From Apostichopus japonicus (taxonomy: Eukaryota > Echinodermata > Holothuroidea > Aspidochirotida > Stichopodidae), in NCBI RefSeq assembly GCF_037975245.1, contig NC_092575.1, positions 20,971,841 through 21,031,840 of the forward strand: a stretch of DNA of 60,000 nucleotides, read 5' to 3'. The notes beneath the pieces were generated by a model. It searched no databases and had not been told where the DNA came from. It was given only the letters and a program-made list of their open reading frames with translations. The translations under genes and the position numbers were made by a program. Of this stretch, positions 27,601-44,608 are shown piece after piece (within the stretch, counting starts at the first letter, position 1; every line of letters starts with the position of its first letter).

Positions 27601-28428
27601 CACATCATTTGAGATCTGACATGGCACGAGTGCAACTGTGTTTTTCTCATCAACTTTTGACTTGTCAGAAATAATATCTTTATAATAAGACAAATTGAAC
27701 AAGGAAGTCCCTTCAATGACTTTTGATTACATGGAAAGGATGCCAAGGTGGGGGGAAGGATGGGTGTGGCAAATTCCCAATTTTCCCCAACTGGGGTGTG
27801 GCTGTGAGGTCATTGAATGAGGACATGGGTCAGATGTCAAAATTGTGCCAGGCTGTGGCATATTTGGACTATATATAAGGTCTATATGAAATTAGATCTA
27901 CTGAAAAAATAAATACTTTTTAAATTTTGGGAACAAAAACCCAAGGACTAACGATGGAGGTGGGGTCGTGGGGGAGCCATGGCCCTCCCTTTGCAACCAG
28001 TAATTGTCTTCCCTTTTTGCTGAATGGTATAGCCCCATTACAACCTGTTCTTTAACATACTAAGTACAATTTACTACCACCAAAGTTAACTAAAATACAA
28101 AAGTGATCATGTCGACATTTTGTGTTAAAAAGGTCCATCAAGTTTCTACTATACACTACTGAGGATTTCCAACCAGCACAAGTTTTAAGCAACTTCACCT
28201 TCAGACAGGCTGGGAGGGAGGGAGAGAGGGAAAGAGGGAGGAAGGGAGGGCATAAAATTGATGAAAATTTGGATCGATAGTTACCTTAATGGCTGCACTG
28301 TCTATTGCACTTTGGTTGAAGAATGAAACCACTGATCGCGACTTCTCGTTCAGACTGTAATCGTGAACCACGGAGAAAGATCGAGCACTCTGACGCAGAG
28401 CGGCGGACACCGGTTGCAGACGCAACAT
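12533..28428 (-). CDS. BCKDK: Branched-chain alpha-ketoacid dehydrogenase kinase, complete CDS in 10 coding exons
   Basis: Mitochondrial protein kinase of the BCKDK/PDK family. It phosphorylates and inactivates the E1-alpha subunit of the branched-chain ketoacid dehydrogenase complex and so limits leucine, isoleucine and valine breakdown. Coding exons in transcript order: 28428-28285, 23090-23022, 20666-20508, 19912-19793, 19235-19137, 18538-18465, 17707-17579, 15677-15588, 13923-13765, 12677-12533. All nine introns are GT-AG. The first five junctions are phase 0 and the last four phase 2, giving an uninterrupted 395-residue protein (about 412 in human). Visible features: an Arg-rich N-terminus without early acidic residues (mitochondrial presequence), the family block [10 protein letters not shown] near 80-89, [15 protein letters not shown] near 100-114, N-box EIIKNAMR (258-265), G1 box DRGGG (298-302), YHFTTAE (314-320), G2 box GFGFGLP (348-354), and the BCKDK-type C-terminus [13 protein letters not shown] ending SFRI. 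That tail and ICTK/WADFAR separate it from PDKs. No key residue is missing. The 5' UTR and promoter are not located. Confidence 0.97.
12950..13365 (+). mobile_element. Possible non-LTR retrotransposon 3' end in BCKDK intron 9
   Basis: The stretch ends GGAATAAAGAAATTGAAATTG, the sort of short A-rich tandem tail seen at LINE 3' ends. Upstream, broken frames resemble a LINE C-terminal region only vaguely. No target duplication found. Confidence 0.3.
13765..13923 (-). CDS. BCKDK: BCKDK coding exon 9 (residues 295-348), G1 box and ATP lid
   Basis: A 159-nt exon with [10 protein letters not shown] (G1 box) and YHFTTAE, followed by the ATP lid. The lid is the least conserved part of the protein, but it keeps the human length between TTAE and the G2 box. 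Acceptor TCTTACAG, donor TGCGG|GTGAGT, phase 2 on both sides. Confidence 0.94.
13960..14349 (+). mobile_element. L2/CR1-like LINE 3' end, antisense in BCKDK intron 8
   Basis: The plus strand encodes a decayed peptide with [19 protein letters not shown], the C-terminal signature after the reverse transcriptase in CR1/L2 elements. A short 3' UTR with GCGCATTATAAATGTCC follows and ends in ATT repeats. The 5' part is missing. It starts about 35 bp from the acceptor of BCKDK exon 9, so it borders the branch-point region. Confidence 0.8.
15588..15677 (-). CDS. BCKDK: BCKDK coding exon 8 (residues 265-295)
   Basis: A 90-nt exon encoding [20 protein letters not shown] then ANNDEDFII, leading into the G1 box. 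Acceptor CTCTTCCAG, donor CAG|GTAATA, phase 2 on both sides. Confidence 0.95.
16249..16299. repeat. 25-bp tandem duplication
   Basis: Two near-perfect copies of ACAAGAGAATATGTAACC plus seven bases, in BCKDK intron 7. Confidence 0.9.
16854..16950. repeat. 49-bp tandem duplication
   Basis: Two copies starting TTGTCTACATGTCAAAATTA, differing at a few positions, in BCKDK intron 7. Confidence 0.85.
17579..17707 (-). CDS. BCKDK: BCKDK coding exon 7 (residues 222-265), ATP-binding N-box
   Basis: A 129-nt exon with [20 protein letters not shown], then [15 protein letters not shown], the N-box of the Bergerat (GHKL) ATP fold with Asn262. Acceptor TTCCACAG, donor ATGAG|GTGAGT, phase 2 on both sides. 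Confidence 0.96.
17960..18356. repeat. Trinucleotide microsatellite (ACT/ACC, then CAT/CAC)
   Basis: About 340 bp of ACT and ACC triplets, then about 55 bp of CAT/CAC triplets, in BCKDK intron 6. The transcript strand reads as GTA/GTG triplets. A 170-bp higher-order pattern is visible: blocks near 17987 and 18141 share the same order of ACT and ACC units. Confidence 0.97.
18465..18538 (-). CDS. BCKDK: BCKDK coding exon 6 (residues 198-222)
   Basis: A 74-nt exon encoding [20 protein letters not shown] then ADFA and the first two bases of Arg222. Acceptor TTCCACAG, donor AAG|GTAATG, leaving in phase 2. The large trinucleotide repeat of the next intron begins about 110 bp from this donor. Confidence 0.95.
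19137..19235 (-). CDS. BCKDK: BCKDK coding exon 5 (residues 165-197)
   Basis: A 99-nt exon encoding [20 protein letters not shown] and LALHQDR, matching the family's [19 protein letters not shown]. Acceptor TTTATTTCAG, donor AGA|GTAAGT, phase 0 on both sides. Confidence 0.95.
19793..19912 (-). CDS. BCKDK: BCKDK coding exon 4 (residues 125-164)
   Basis: A 120-nt exon containing [19 protein letters not shown] and RESRKHIK, near-identical to the vertebrate protein. Acceptor CTCTGGCAG, donor AAG|GTCAGT, phase 0 on both sides. Confidence 0.96.
20165..20400 (+). mobile_element. tRNA-derived SINE in BCKDK intron 3
   Basis: The head has a pol III A-box-like GCCTAGTGGTTAGGG and a B-box GGGTTCGAACC at tRNA-like spacing. 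A pyrimidine-rich body follows. The anticodon region is degenerate, so this is not a working tRNA. The 3' limit is uncertain. Confidence 0.65.
20508..20666 (-). CDS. BCKDK: BCKDK coding exon 3 (residues 72-124)
   Basis: A 159-nt exon with the most conserved part of the N-terminal helical domain: [10 protein letters not shown] and [17 protein letters not shown]. Acceptor CTTCAACAG, donor CAG|GTGAGA, phase 0 on both sides. Confidence 0.96.
22085..22145. repeat. Two adjacent hairpins
   Basis: GGGAGTTGTT and AACAACTCCC form a 10-bp stem (22085-22111). A second, related 9-bp hairpin follows at 22124-22145. Both keep the loop start ATGG, so they look like a tandem copy. Located in BCKDK intron 2. 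Confidence 0.85.
23022..23090 (-). CDS. BCKDK: BCKDK coding exon 2 (residues 49-71)
   Basis: A 69-nt exon encoding [19 protein letters not shown] and KYLL, aligning with human PSVRLTPTMMLYAGRSQDG. Acceptor CCAACAG, donor TTG|GTAAGT, phase 0 on both sides. Confidence 0.95.
24880..25640. repeat. Degenerate GTAC/TACAGTA-rich region in BCKDK intron 1
   Basis: Very frequent TGTACAGTA, GAGCTGTAC and ATGAGCAA words in both orientations suggest an old, shuffled tandem repeat. Includes a 12-bp perfect stem with a 4-base loop at 25324-25351. Confidence 0.5.
26939..27267. mobile_element. hAT-type MITE with 8-bp target duplication, BCKDK intron 1
   Basis: A 329-bp element with terminal inverted repeats CAGGGTTATAGC and GCTATAACCCTG, flanked on both sides by GTGATTAC (26931-26938 and 27268-27275), a perfect 8-bp duplication as expected for hAT transposases. 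The inside is GC-rich with short inverted repeats and no transposase frame. Confidence 0.92.
28285..28428 (-). CDS. BCKDK: BCKDK coding exon 1 (residues 1-48)
   Basis: Starts at ATG 28428-28426 and encodes the mitochondrial presequence, then [14 protein letters not shown], matching the family's SFYNQSAIDAAAEK. Donor AAG|GTAACT, phase 0. An in-frame upstream ATG at 28542 exists, but a good acceptor (TTCTGTTCCAG, exon side starting at 28459) lies between the two, so I prefer the inner ATG with about 31 nt of spliced 5' UTR in this exon. Confidence 0.93.
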
Positions 28429-28458
28429 TTTAGACTGTGAATTTAATATCTGAATTCC

Positions 28459-35330
<6,872 letters not shown>

Positions 35331-35334
35331 AAAA

Positions 35335-35611
<277 letters not shown>

Positions 35612-35823
35612 TAAAAAAATATATATATAGTTAAAGGGCTTGACGATTTTAACCTTGTCGAATCTTCCTCAGAGGCTATAACTGAACGAAAAACAAACTA
35701 AGAACACATCAAGAGACACGGATGGACAGAAAAACAGTTAAAATATCATGGACAAAGGAGCAATGAATATAGAGTAAAACAATAGACACAACAAAGTATA
35801 ATCAAGATGAAAGGAAAGAGTGA

Positions 35824-36030
35824 TGAGAGGATTAAGGTCTGTGGAGATAAACTCAGACGGGTGTAACAATGGGATTAAGGGCCGTGTTAATAAACTCAGA
35901 AGGTATAACGATGGGACTAAGGGTCGTGGAGATAAGAAGGGTATAACAATGGGATTTAGGGCCGTGAAGATAAACTCAGAAGTGTATAACAACGGGATTT
36001 AGGGCCGTGGAGGTAATCTCAGAAGGGTAT
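35824..36030. repeat. Minisatellite of about 45-bp units
   Basis: About five degenerate copies of a unit with GGGATTAAGGGCCGTG, ATAAACTCAGAAG and GTATAACAAT. Confidence 0.9.
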
Positions 36031-36227
36031 TACAGGGGGAGATAACTAGTAATTGAAGTAAAAGGCATGAAAGGGGATTAGGAAGGAAAACCTGAGACAG
36101 TGGATGGAGGAGATGAGTGAGGCTGGAGGTTGTTGGGGAGAAAGAAAAAGGAATTCTTTTTAGTTAGCCCTCTTTAGAAGACCTGTTAGGATCGAAACGT
36201 CAGGCCCTTTTTCATAATTACCTGTAA

Positions 36228-36357
36228 AGGTTTTTGCAGCAGATAAGTGGATTGCCAGCAGAGTTTTTGCAGCAGATAAGTAGTTTGCTAAAAGTGTTTT
36301 TGCAGCAAATAAGTGGTTTGCTAACAGTGCACTTTGCAGCAGATGAGTGTTTTGCTA
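36228..36357. repeat. Minisatellite of about 38-bp units
   Basis: Four degenerate copies of GTTTTTGCAGCAGATAAGTG followed by a TTTGCTA-containing stretch. Confidence 0.9.
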
Positions 36358-36622
36358 GAAGAAGAAGAAGTAGAAACAAACACGTTAACCTGCCTTCTGC
36401 AAGTATAGGCTGTCTAAGATCACAGTCAGAAATATCCGGGTCGTATACATTGAATAATGTGTAAGTATAGTATGAAAGTGTGATTACTTTTTATCCATGC
36501 CAGGTCATGGCAAGATATATGTCACTACTAGTATATGATGAATGATAAACACATTCATATCAATGTTATCGTTAAATTTATCCTCTTAAATTCGTTAAAA
36601 ACGATTTATTCTCACGTAAAGG

Positions 36623-36788
36623 TAATTGCACAAGTAATACGTAGTCCCTATTGGGTGCACCGTTAATCCTAATTTAGACTTTAAATTAAACACTTGTCAC
36701 GGGAGTAATTGCACAAGTAATACGAAGTCCCTATTGGGTGCACCGTTAATCCTAATTGAGACTTTAAATTAAACACTTGTATTGGGAG
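36623..36788. repeat. 83-bp tandem duplication
   Basis: Two copies, starting at 36623 and 36706, beginning TAATTGCACAAGTAATACG and differing at only a few positions, so the duplication is recent. Confidence 0.96.
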
Positions 36789-36789
36789 C

Positions 36790-37939
36790 TATCCATTTCC
36801 CGTATGGCTGGGGAGAAAACATATACTTGGCCGCAGGGTATTGATTTCCATATAATAGACAAGTTGATAAACTGCAAGGGGAAGCATGGTAAGCTAGCTA
36901 TAGCTGCTATAGCTTCGATTCATCTTACTTAGATATAATACCCTCTTTGCTCGAACGCACGCATACATTTTAGTACCGTATGTAACGTGACATAACATAT
37001 ATACTGTGTCCACATTGTCTATATTAAGTAAATACAGAATGTGTTCACAAAGGTTTATCACAAACACATGTTATACAATAACATTTTTTAATCTATTCCT
37101 ACACCGTACCGCTACCCCTTCACCCCACCCCCACACACCTCCATTTCAAATACCGTCCTCGACGCACGTCGTATAGTTACGCCCGGCGAACCAGTATAAC
37201 ACGTCTGTGTTAAGGCCCTTGGCCAGGCTGGGCACGTACAGCGGTCGTTCTCCCCCCCCCCCCCCCTGCCTCCTGAATAATCAGGAGAAAATTAACCGTC
37301 AAACCATTATAAACCCTTTTAGCTGTGGGGGGGGGGGGGTTAAAAGTTATTCACTTGGATTCCTTCATTGCAGGTTTAAAATGTACTGGAATCCGTCGTT
37401 TTACCAACAATAGGCCTGGTTACTTGAAATTGTATTTTGATAGTTCACTCGCCCGTTTTTGGTTAAAGCTTTTTATTTAGATGTAATTGCATATTATGCA
37501 AATTTTCGTAATATACATAACGTCTTTGTTGTGGACGTTTTTCGCTCTTGGCAGAATGCCTCTTTTAAAGTCCCGGACAGAGAGTTCGGAAACCAAATTA
37601 TTTGAAATAACTCCTGTATCAAAGTCAAAAGCCAAATAAAGGGGCGCTCATGGGTACAATTTTTAATCCTTAATTGTTATTCTCGTTACTAAACAATCGT
37701 CATTTCATGATTGCAATGTAATTTAAATAGTGTATAGTTGCCCGTAAGTTGTCGAACACTTAACGCAACTCAGTTCAATGAAAACAGCCGGGCCTCTCGA
37801 TAATTCAGATTCAAAGTCAGTTGACATATCTCCTAATTGTGTGACTTAAATAAAACAATCTCTGGCCTCCAGGTAAATGTCACGTGCAGCCTCAGCTGTT
37901 GATGATTTATTCACTCGAGATATAAGAAAATAAATAAGT

Positions 37940-38021
<82 letters not shown>

Positions 38022-40335
38022 AACAACCACATTCCCCACCCCCACTCCCACAAGAAAAGGAAACTGAAGTTCTGGACACAATTTTACGTTTGCCGCTTAA
38101 ATCAATGACGAGCTAAAGAAACACTCGAATTTGGAACAATCTTCTCCTTTTTAATATTAATAAGTCAGAGCTCCAGTCACTTTCGTTTTGAACAAAAATT
38201 GGTAATATACTGTTTACTTAATTTCACTTTTGTTATTAAAGGTAATTTTGAACTATTTTTCAAGAAGTATTGGTCTACTCGGCTAGCCATGACCTAACCC
38301 AAGGCTAGTGCAAGGTATCTGGTATGTACGTGCTACTGAGCCCATGAAAACAGTCCAGAGCGATGGCCAGAAGTGATTTTATACCATCACGATGCAATAC
38401 AAAATCAAGTGTGAATATTCTCTTAGGGTATCAAAGCAAGGTGTAACCGAAAAGGAGTGTTTTCTAACACATATAGCCTTCGTTTCCATGGAAATAAATT
38501 TATTCTTTTTCTTTGAATATGGTAGCGTGATTTATCAACCAAGGTTATCAAACTGCAATGTCGACCACAAATGTTAACTTTTTTATTTGTTTTTATTTAA
38601 ATCCCAACGGCTAAGTATTTCTCTCATGATAACTCTTTTTTAAATCTTTTTTTCATATATTCTTTATATATTTAAAAAAAAAGACTGTTGTGGTCATCAA
38701 AACGAGCACAGTCGGTCACGTTATAATATTCACGTTGAACTAAACGTGTTTTGCTGAATTGTAATTATAATAACCGTATGTACGGCAAGGACTTCGCAGA
38801 ATTTTAGGAATTACGTTCGAAATTAAAATCCCATAGAATCATTGCATGTGCTTGAAAAAAGCTGTAAGCCTACACTACAGCCTCATTTCGAATGACGTAG
38901 ATCATAAAAAAAGATATAAAAAACAGTTAAACTGAATGTTTTCGTATATTAATTTAGCAGATTCGCAATTGGATAATTTGTCAAACTTGAAATTTGTCCC
39001 ATGCAGCTGCAGACTTGAATTAATTGAGTACAATAGCGTTATTATGACAACAATTCGACACCCCCCACCCCTACCCGCCCTCTTTAGACATGAGTATATC
39101 GTGATTCGATGACCTAATATAGTACAGCATTATCTAAATTATAGATTTGTAGAGAGCAAGTATTTTAAGAGTACAATTCCACGAGGACGCGAGTTTACAG
39201 AATAACCTATACTATATATGCTACAACAAAAAAGAAGAGTACTGCTACTACGGAGGCTTGTAATGACAAGTTATTGCAACTCCTTATACTTACCGCACGG
39301 TCCCCATCACCTAATTTCACTGGCGTCCCTATATGTTAATGTGGTTTATTGTTCCACATCACACTCGCTGCCTATATACTTACTTGCATGGTCTATATCA
39401 TGTTTCTACCGTTAACTTGCGATATACACTACAATTCTGCGTGCTATAATAACGACCACTTCTTGGTATTTCAATAGCACCTTTGAAGACCAGAAGGACC
39501 AGGGCTATCCCTTTGGACCATGGATATCCCTTTGGACCAGGGATATCCACTTGAACCCCATTAGTAATAGGCCGTTTACCCCGTGACAACGATTGGTCGG
39601 AAAACGTTTTGGCCTACACTAGTAGGTTCTGAATGACGAAATTATGTCACTATAGATCTTTGGTGCATTTAGCTCTTTCCCCCTTTAATTAACCACGAAT
39701 GTCACTCTCCACCCCCTCTTCCACACGCCCTTCCGCACTATGACTTCCATTTATACTCGGGGTTAAATATTAAAACATCATTCAAGTTTTGATCGTAAAG
39801 TTTACCAAACCAATAAAATAGTATTATTCATCCTTATGGCACCCCTCCCAGATTTGTTGACCAAATGCAAAGCCGGGGAGGGGGGGGGGGGGGTGGGGGT
39901 AAGTCTTGAAATTTGCGTTGCCAAATATCCAAATGAAAAACCAATACAAATAGTCGAAAAAATAGTTTGTTATATATAGTAATATCAGGCTAAACTCATA
40001 AAAAAATATTTAAAAAAACGTTTTGCAGTGGCTATGTCGCTGTGAAAGCCTCGCTGATTTTTATTTGACAAATTTCCGAGAAATATATATATTTTTTTCA
40101 GTCCTCGAATTTATCGATATCATCATTTCAATAAGTTGTAAATTAAATTTTTATTCAACGCTGTACAGTTTTACATTTTCAATGTGATATAGAACACAGA
40201 GTATATAGTATCGCCATACACAATATATTGACCCTGTTTTGCATGCATTCATAAAGTGTCAAAACTCGTTTCTATAATTTATCTTTAATCCACCGCACCC
40301 CCTCTCCCCCTGATAACGTATTACGCTATACAAGT
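36790..40335. other. No gene recognised
   Basis: Contains a (TA)n tract at 37945-38017, a C-run (37251-37266) facing a G-run (37327-37340), a G-rich tract at 39876-39900 and three GGATATCCCTTTGGACCA-like repeats at 39500-39550. Confidence 0.5.
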
Positions 40336-40337
40336 TG

Positions 40338-40338
<1 letters not shown>

Positions 40339-40414
<76 letters not shown>
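40339..40414. repeat. (TTA)n microsatellite
   Basis: About 25 uninterrupted TTA units. Confidence 0.98.
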
Positions 40415-40415
<1 letters not shown>

Positions 40416-41243
40416 GCTCACCAACACAAGCCAGGTTGCCATGAACCCAGTTAAAAATAAAATATAAAAAACTGTCCTACGGCTGATCCCCACTCACCAC
40501 AACATACTGACAGTTAATCATGTTAAAAGGCTTCACGACCTTGTAATATAACTCCTGCGACCTAACCTACTATAATACACTGGTTACAAACTAGACAGGT
40601 GATTTTGACTGTCCCAGAAAGATGATTTATTTTTATCCATTCCAAGTAGACGAGAATATTTCTTCTCCTATATATATACAGATCTGTAAAAGGTTGAAAA
40701 TTTCAGCTTATCATTCACTTGAATAGCTTCGTGATTTGACTTTTTGCAGAAGTTTCTCGATGACACTAACGGTCAAATTATCATTTCATCAGACAAACGA
40801 TGCAAACATCGTTTGTCGAAAAGAAACAACATGACTTTTATATCATATATGGTACACTACTTCATGTCAACAATTCAGTTTTTACTTGAATTGTCAGATA
40901 TTTCCGGATATTATATCATCATCATCCTTCAAATGGCATTTATTATCTTTCTGCCAAACCAATAGTACACGCACGCATCTTGGAACGTGGAGGCTGCTGC
41001 TTTTTATCTTTTCTTGTTTTTTTTCCCCGTTGAGGTCGATCATTTTTATATATTTATTTTTGGGGGTTATGTATTGTATTTTAAATACTAAGACCACTTA
41101 ACGTTGAAGCTCATTAACTTGAATAGTCTCGATTCTTCTTGTTTTATTTTTAAAAAATTTAAAAAAAAAGGAAGAAAGAAGTAGATAATTTGAATAACAA
41201 AATGTTCTGGGTGACATTTTTATTATTATATTGATTGAATTAA

Positions 41244-41248
<5 letters not shown>

Positions 41249-41309
<61 letters not shown>
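41249..41309. repeat. (TA)n microsatellite next to palindromic element B
   Basis: Pure TA repeat that runs directly into the left end of the palindrome at 41310. Confidence 0.97.
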
Positions 41310-41313
<4 letters not shown>

Positions 41314-41551
41314 ATACTAGATGAGACTAGTGGAACACTAGTAGTTGATACTCGGAGTTTCACGCGTTATAGCGATCTTCAGACAACTCAGACAAGTTGT
41401 CTGAAGATCGCTATAACGCGTGAAACTCCGAGTAACAACTACTAGTGTTCCACTAGTCCACTAGTTCCACTAGTGTTCCACTAGTATCAACATATATTAC
41501 GCTCTGTCCAATGGACATAGAGCACTCTGCGCCAAGATAGACGCCAACCTA

Positions 41552-41571
<20 letters not shown>
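41310..41571. repeat. Palindromic element B between TA-rich tracts
   Basis: Perfect 38-bp inverted repeat (41351-41388 with 41395-41432, 6-base loop) inside outer arms GTTGATACTAG and CTAGTATCAAC (41310-41491). The right outer arm has extra copies of TTCCACTAGT. It is followed by a tail with GCTCTGTCC and CATAGAGCACTCT, a (CT)n run and more (TA)n. Confidence 0.93.
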
Positions 41572-41592
<21 letters not shown>

Positions 41593-44085
41593 CATAATCT
41601 CATATATGTATAAATATATATACATATATCTCATATTTACTAATTCAACCTAAGAGTCAAGGACGTCTTAAGCACAAAATTAAGCCTCTCAATTAACCAG
41701 GAACTTCGTGTACAGAATGAAGTCCTATTAATTGTACCTTTTAATCTGATTTCGTTTTGGAATTCATTGTTAAGTAGAATTGATAGCATTTATTTCCAAT
41801 TAAGGATGATTTAAAGTCGAAATTGATATCGTATTTTCGTCTGATTTGTTATTAATTGTCTTACTTAGTGAATAAAACATCAGACTGGATTTATTATATA
41901 GCGAAGGTCTTTTAAGACTGTAAGTATATGCATTGCGGAATAGGTTTATATAGTTCAATAGTTCGTGGTCGCCAAATTATTTTTTGTCTATATTTATGGC
42001 TATAGGCTTTAACATTCATGTGTTGTGTTGTTGGTTAGTACAACTATTTACTTATTTTCACATCATTCAGTTTCAAACACAAATGAAATAGTCAGCATTT
42101 TAATATCAATGAATTATTCCAACAAAGGTGAGCGCTGTGAAAGTGGGACTGATACAATCACGAGTTATATACATATGCATGATGCATGGATGATGGATGG
42201 ATGAATGATGAATGAATGAATGAATGAATGAATGAATGAATGAATGAATGGATGGATGGATGGATGGACGGATGTATAGGGTGTAATTTATTCTCGCAGC
42301 TTTAAATTACCTTCGACACGATGGAAATATCAACAGCAACAATACCTTAACAACAATAACAAAAACAACATAACAATAATTGTAACATTCACGTATCCCG
42401 TATAACTCACTCGAATTGCTGCTTTTATGCCTGGGGGTTCTTATTCTCTAGAAAAGTAGGACTGTTTTCAACATTAGCATTTTCTCTTTGTATTTCAAGA
42501 TATTATCCTTCGATAAAATTGACGCCAAAACGAGGCTATTTAAAGCCCCAAACTGTCACCGACATGCAAATATCAAAAGGTTAAGGATTAAGGGTATTCG
42601 GCTCTTTGGAGTGTGAGCTGGTGTTAGTCTCCGCCTGTGGGTTCCCCCTAATTGACCCCAGGCCCTGAGGCTGTATGATGTGGGGAAAGTTGCCCGATCA
42701 GGCTCCCACGAGCTTCTTTAAATGGAGCGATAATTTCATGATAACCTTGGGATGGCATTTGAACTGAATTACAAGTCCTTCATATCAAGCCCGAGTGAAA
42801 CTATCGTCTCCTGTAACCAAATTAGTTCACTGGACTGTATTAAACTTAAATAAATCGCTACAGATGGGTGAAACAAAGTTCACATCAAACAAGTAGTAGT
42901 TGAGATTTGTTGGGTCTCTTAAAGAAATGTTTAAGATCATCAGCCAGGAAGCATCATTTAAGAGAATTCAAGCAAATCCAAGTGGTTTTCATGTATCGAT
43001 TTTTTTTTTAAGAAGATGGTGAATGCCTTTCCTTTTATCGTCTTCTTTTCCCTCATTAAACCTTTCAGCAAAATTGACAATTTATTTTACAGAAAATGAA
43101 TAATTACGTTACATTTGCCCTTTATAAATCTAAAAATTAATAATAATTAAAACAAATCAGTGCTTCATTGAGATTAAGAACAAGATATATAGGACGCAAT
43201 GCTGTGTGACGTCGGAGAAATTTTTTTTTTAAGCCAAATGTCATTTTTGTTATATCAATGGAATATTTTGGGTTATCTTCGAAACTAAAGTAGTCGCTTT
43301 AAGAAGACTGTTGTCGGAACGGAAATATCATTTTAGCTTTAGACTTGGAGTGGTTCATATGAGCAAAACCCTACCGCATGATCTCTGGCGAAAGCCAAAA
43401 AAAGTAGAAAAAGTTACCCCATGCAGCTTGATCAAATAGTATCCTCTTCACTAAATATATGGTGCGCCTCTGTTTGGTAAATTAACAAATGTACTCTCTT
43501 TCTATTTTGATAATTAAACAATTTGCTTGTAATAAAATATGCCATTCTGTTGAAAACAAAGAGAAAATATAAAGTCAACAAAAAAAGCCCTTTGCTAAAA
43601 AAAAACTTGACATTCAACATTGTATAGTTTTCCCATTCAAATCAATTTCATATATTTCCCACTTTATACCCCGGACGTTTGTGTACCCCCCCCTCCACCC
43701 CACCACCACCCTCCTTATCATATTGAAACCTCTTCGGCCATGGTCTCCCTGCTTAATCACATATGACAGGGAAGTAAACTTTATACGGATCTTAAACGGA
43801 TCGCTTATTTACTGATCACTTAATAACGTCCAGGAAATCTTTCAACAGTTGTTTTCATCCTATTTTTTCACTCATAAAACACATGGCAAGTTAGAGACAT
43901 ATACCACGGATGTTGACCGAGATAATTTCTCCCTAAATACGAGATTTAGATCATGTTGAATTTATTCGGCCTAATTGCATTCATTTGAATATCATTACGA
44001 AAAACAGGAAAGAGAGAGAGAGAAGTCATGTCGTACGCATTAACATTTTACATTAAGCTTCTAAGTAGCGAAGTGGGTCGGTTAA
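41572..44085. other. No gene recognised
   Basis: Apart from the microsatellite at 42184-42275, only AT-rich unique-looking sequence and a C-rich stretch near 43687-43715. Confidence 0.5.
42184..42275. repeat. (GAAT)n/(GGAT)n microsatellite
   Basis: GGAT units give way to GAAT units and then return to GGAT. Confidence 0.97.
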
Positions 44086-44209
<124 letters not shown>

Positions 44210-44263
44210 ACTATGGATCCTACCTTAGGTCGACAGTTACATTGACTTACACACTAAATTTAA

Positions 44264-44309
44264 TCTAACCCTAACCCTTTTTTCTAACCCTAACCCTGAA
44301 CCCTAACCC

Positions 44310-44311
<2 letters not shown>
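44264..44311. repeat. Interstitial telomere-like repeat (CCCTAA)
   Basis: About seven CCCTAA units, some as CCCTGA, in two short runs separated by a T-run, then a (TA)n tract at 44314-44383. The TTAGGG unit matches the usual telomere of deuterostomes. Confidence 0.85.

Positions 44312-44313
<2 letters not shown>

Positions 44314-44383
<70 letters not shown>
44314..44383. repeat. (TA)n microsatellite
   Basis: Pure TA repeat adjoining the telomere-like tract. Confidence 0.97.
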
Positions 44384-44387
<4 letters not shown>

Positions 44388-44494
44388 TTTATTGGTTTTG
44401 TTTTCAGTTCTGTTCATCACAATCTGAATGATTTAACGAATGAATAATTAAAAAAATAGTTAAAAACATGTATATGCCATGTGTTTTATGTGTT

Positions 44495-44608
44495 CGCAAT
44501 ACTCATGCCCTGTAACTGTGGGGGCGTAATAATCATATGTCCTGTAACTGTGGGGCGCAATACTCATGTCCTGTAACTGTGGGGGCGTAATAATCATGTC
44601 CTGTAACT
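44495..44608. repeat. Minisatellite of about 30-bp units
   Basis: Four copies of a unit with CATGTCCTGTAACTGTGGGG. AATACTC and AATAATC variants alternate between units. Confidence 0.93.

Noticed and set aside
36228-36357. CRISPR-like array
   Set aside because: Units are contiguous and degenerate, with no spacers between constant repeats, and the DNA is eukaryotic. It is a minisatellite.
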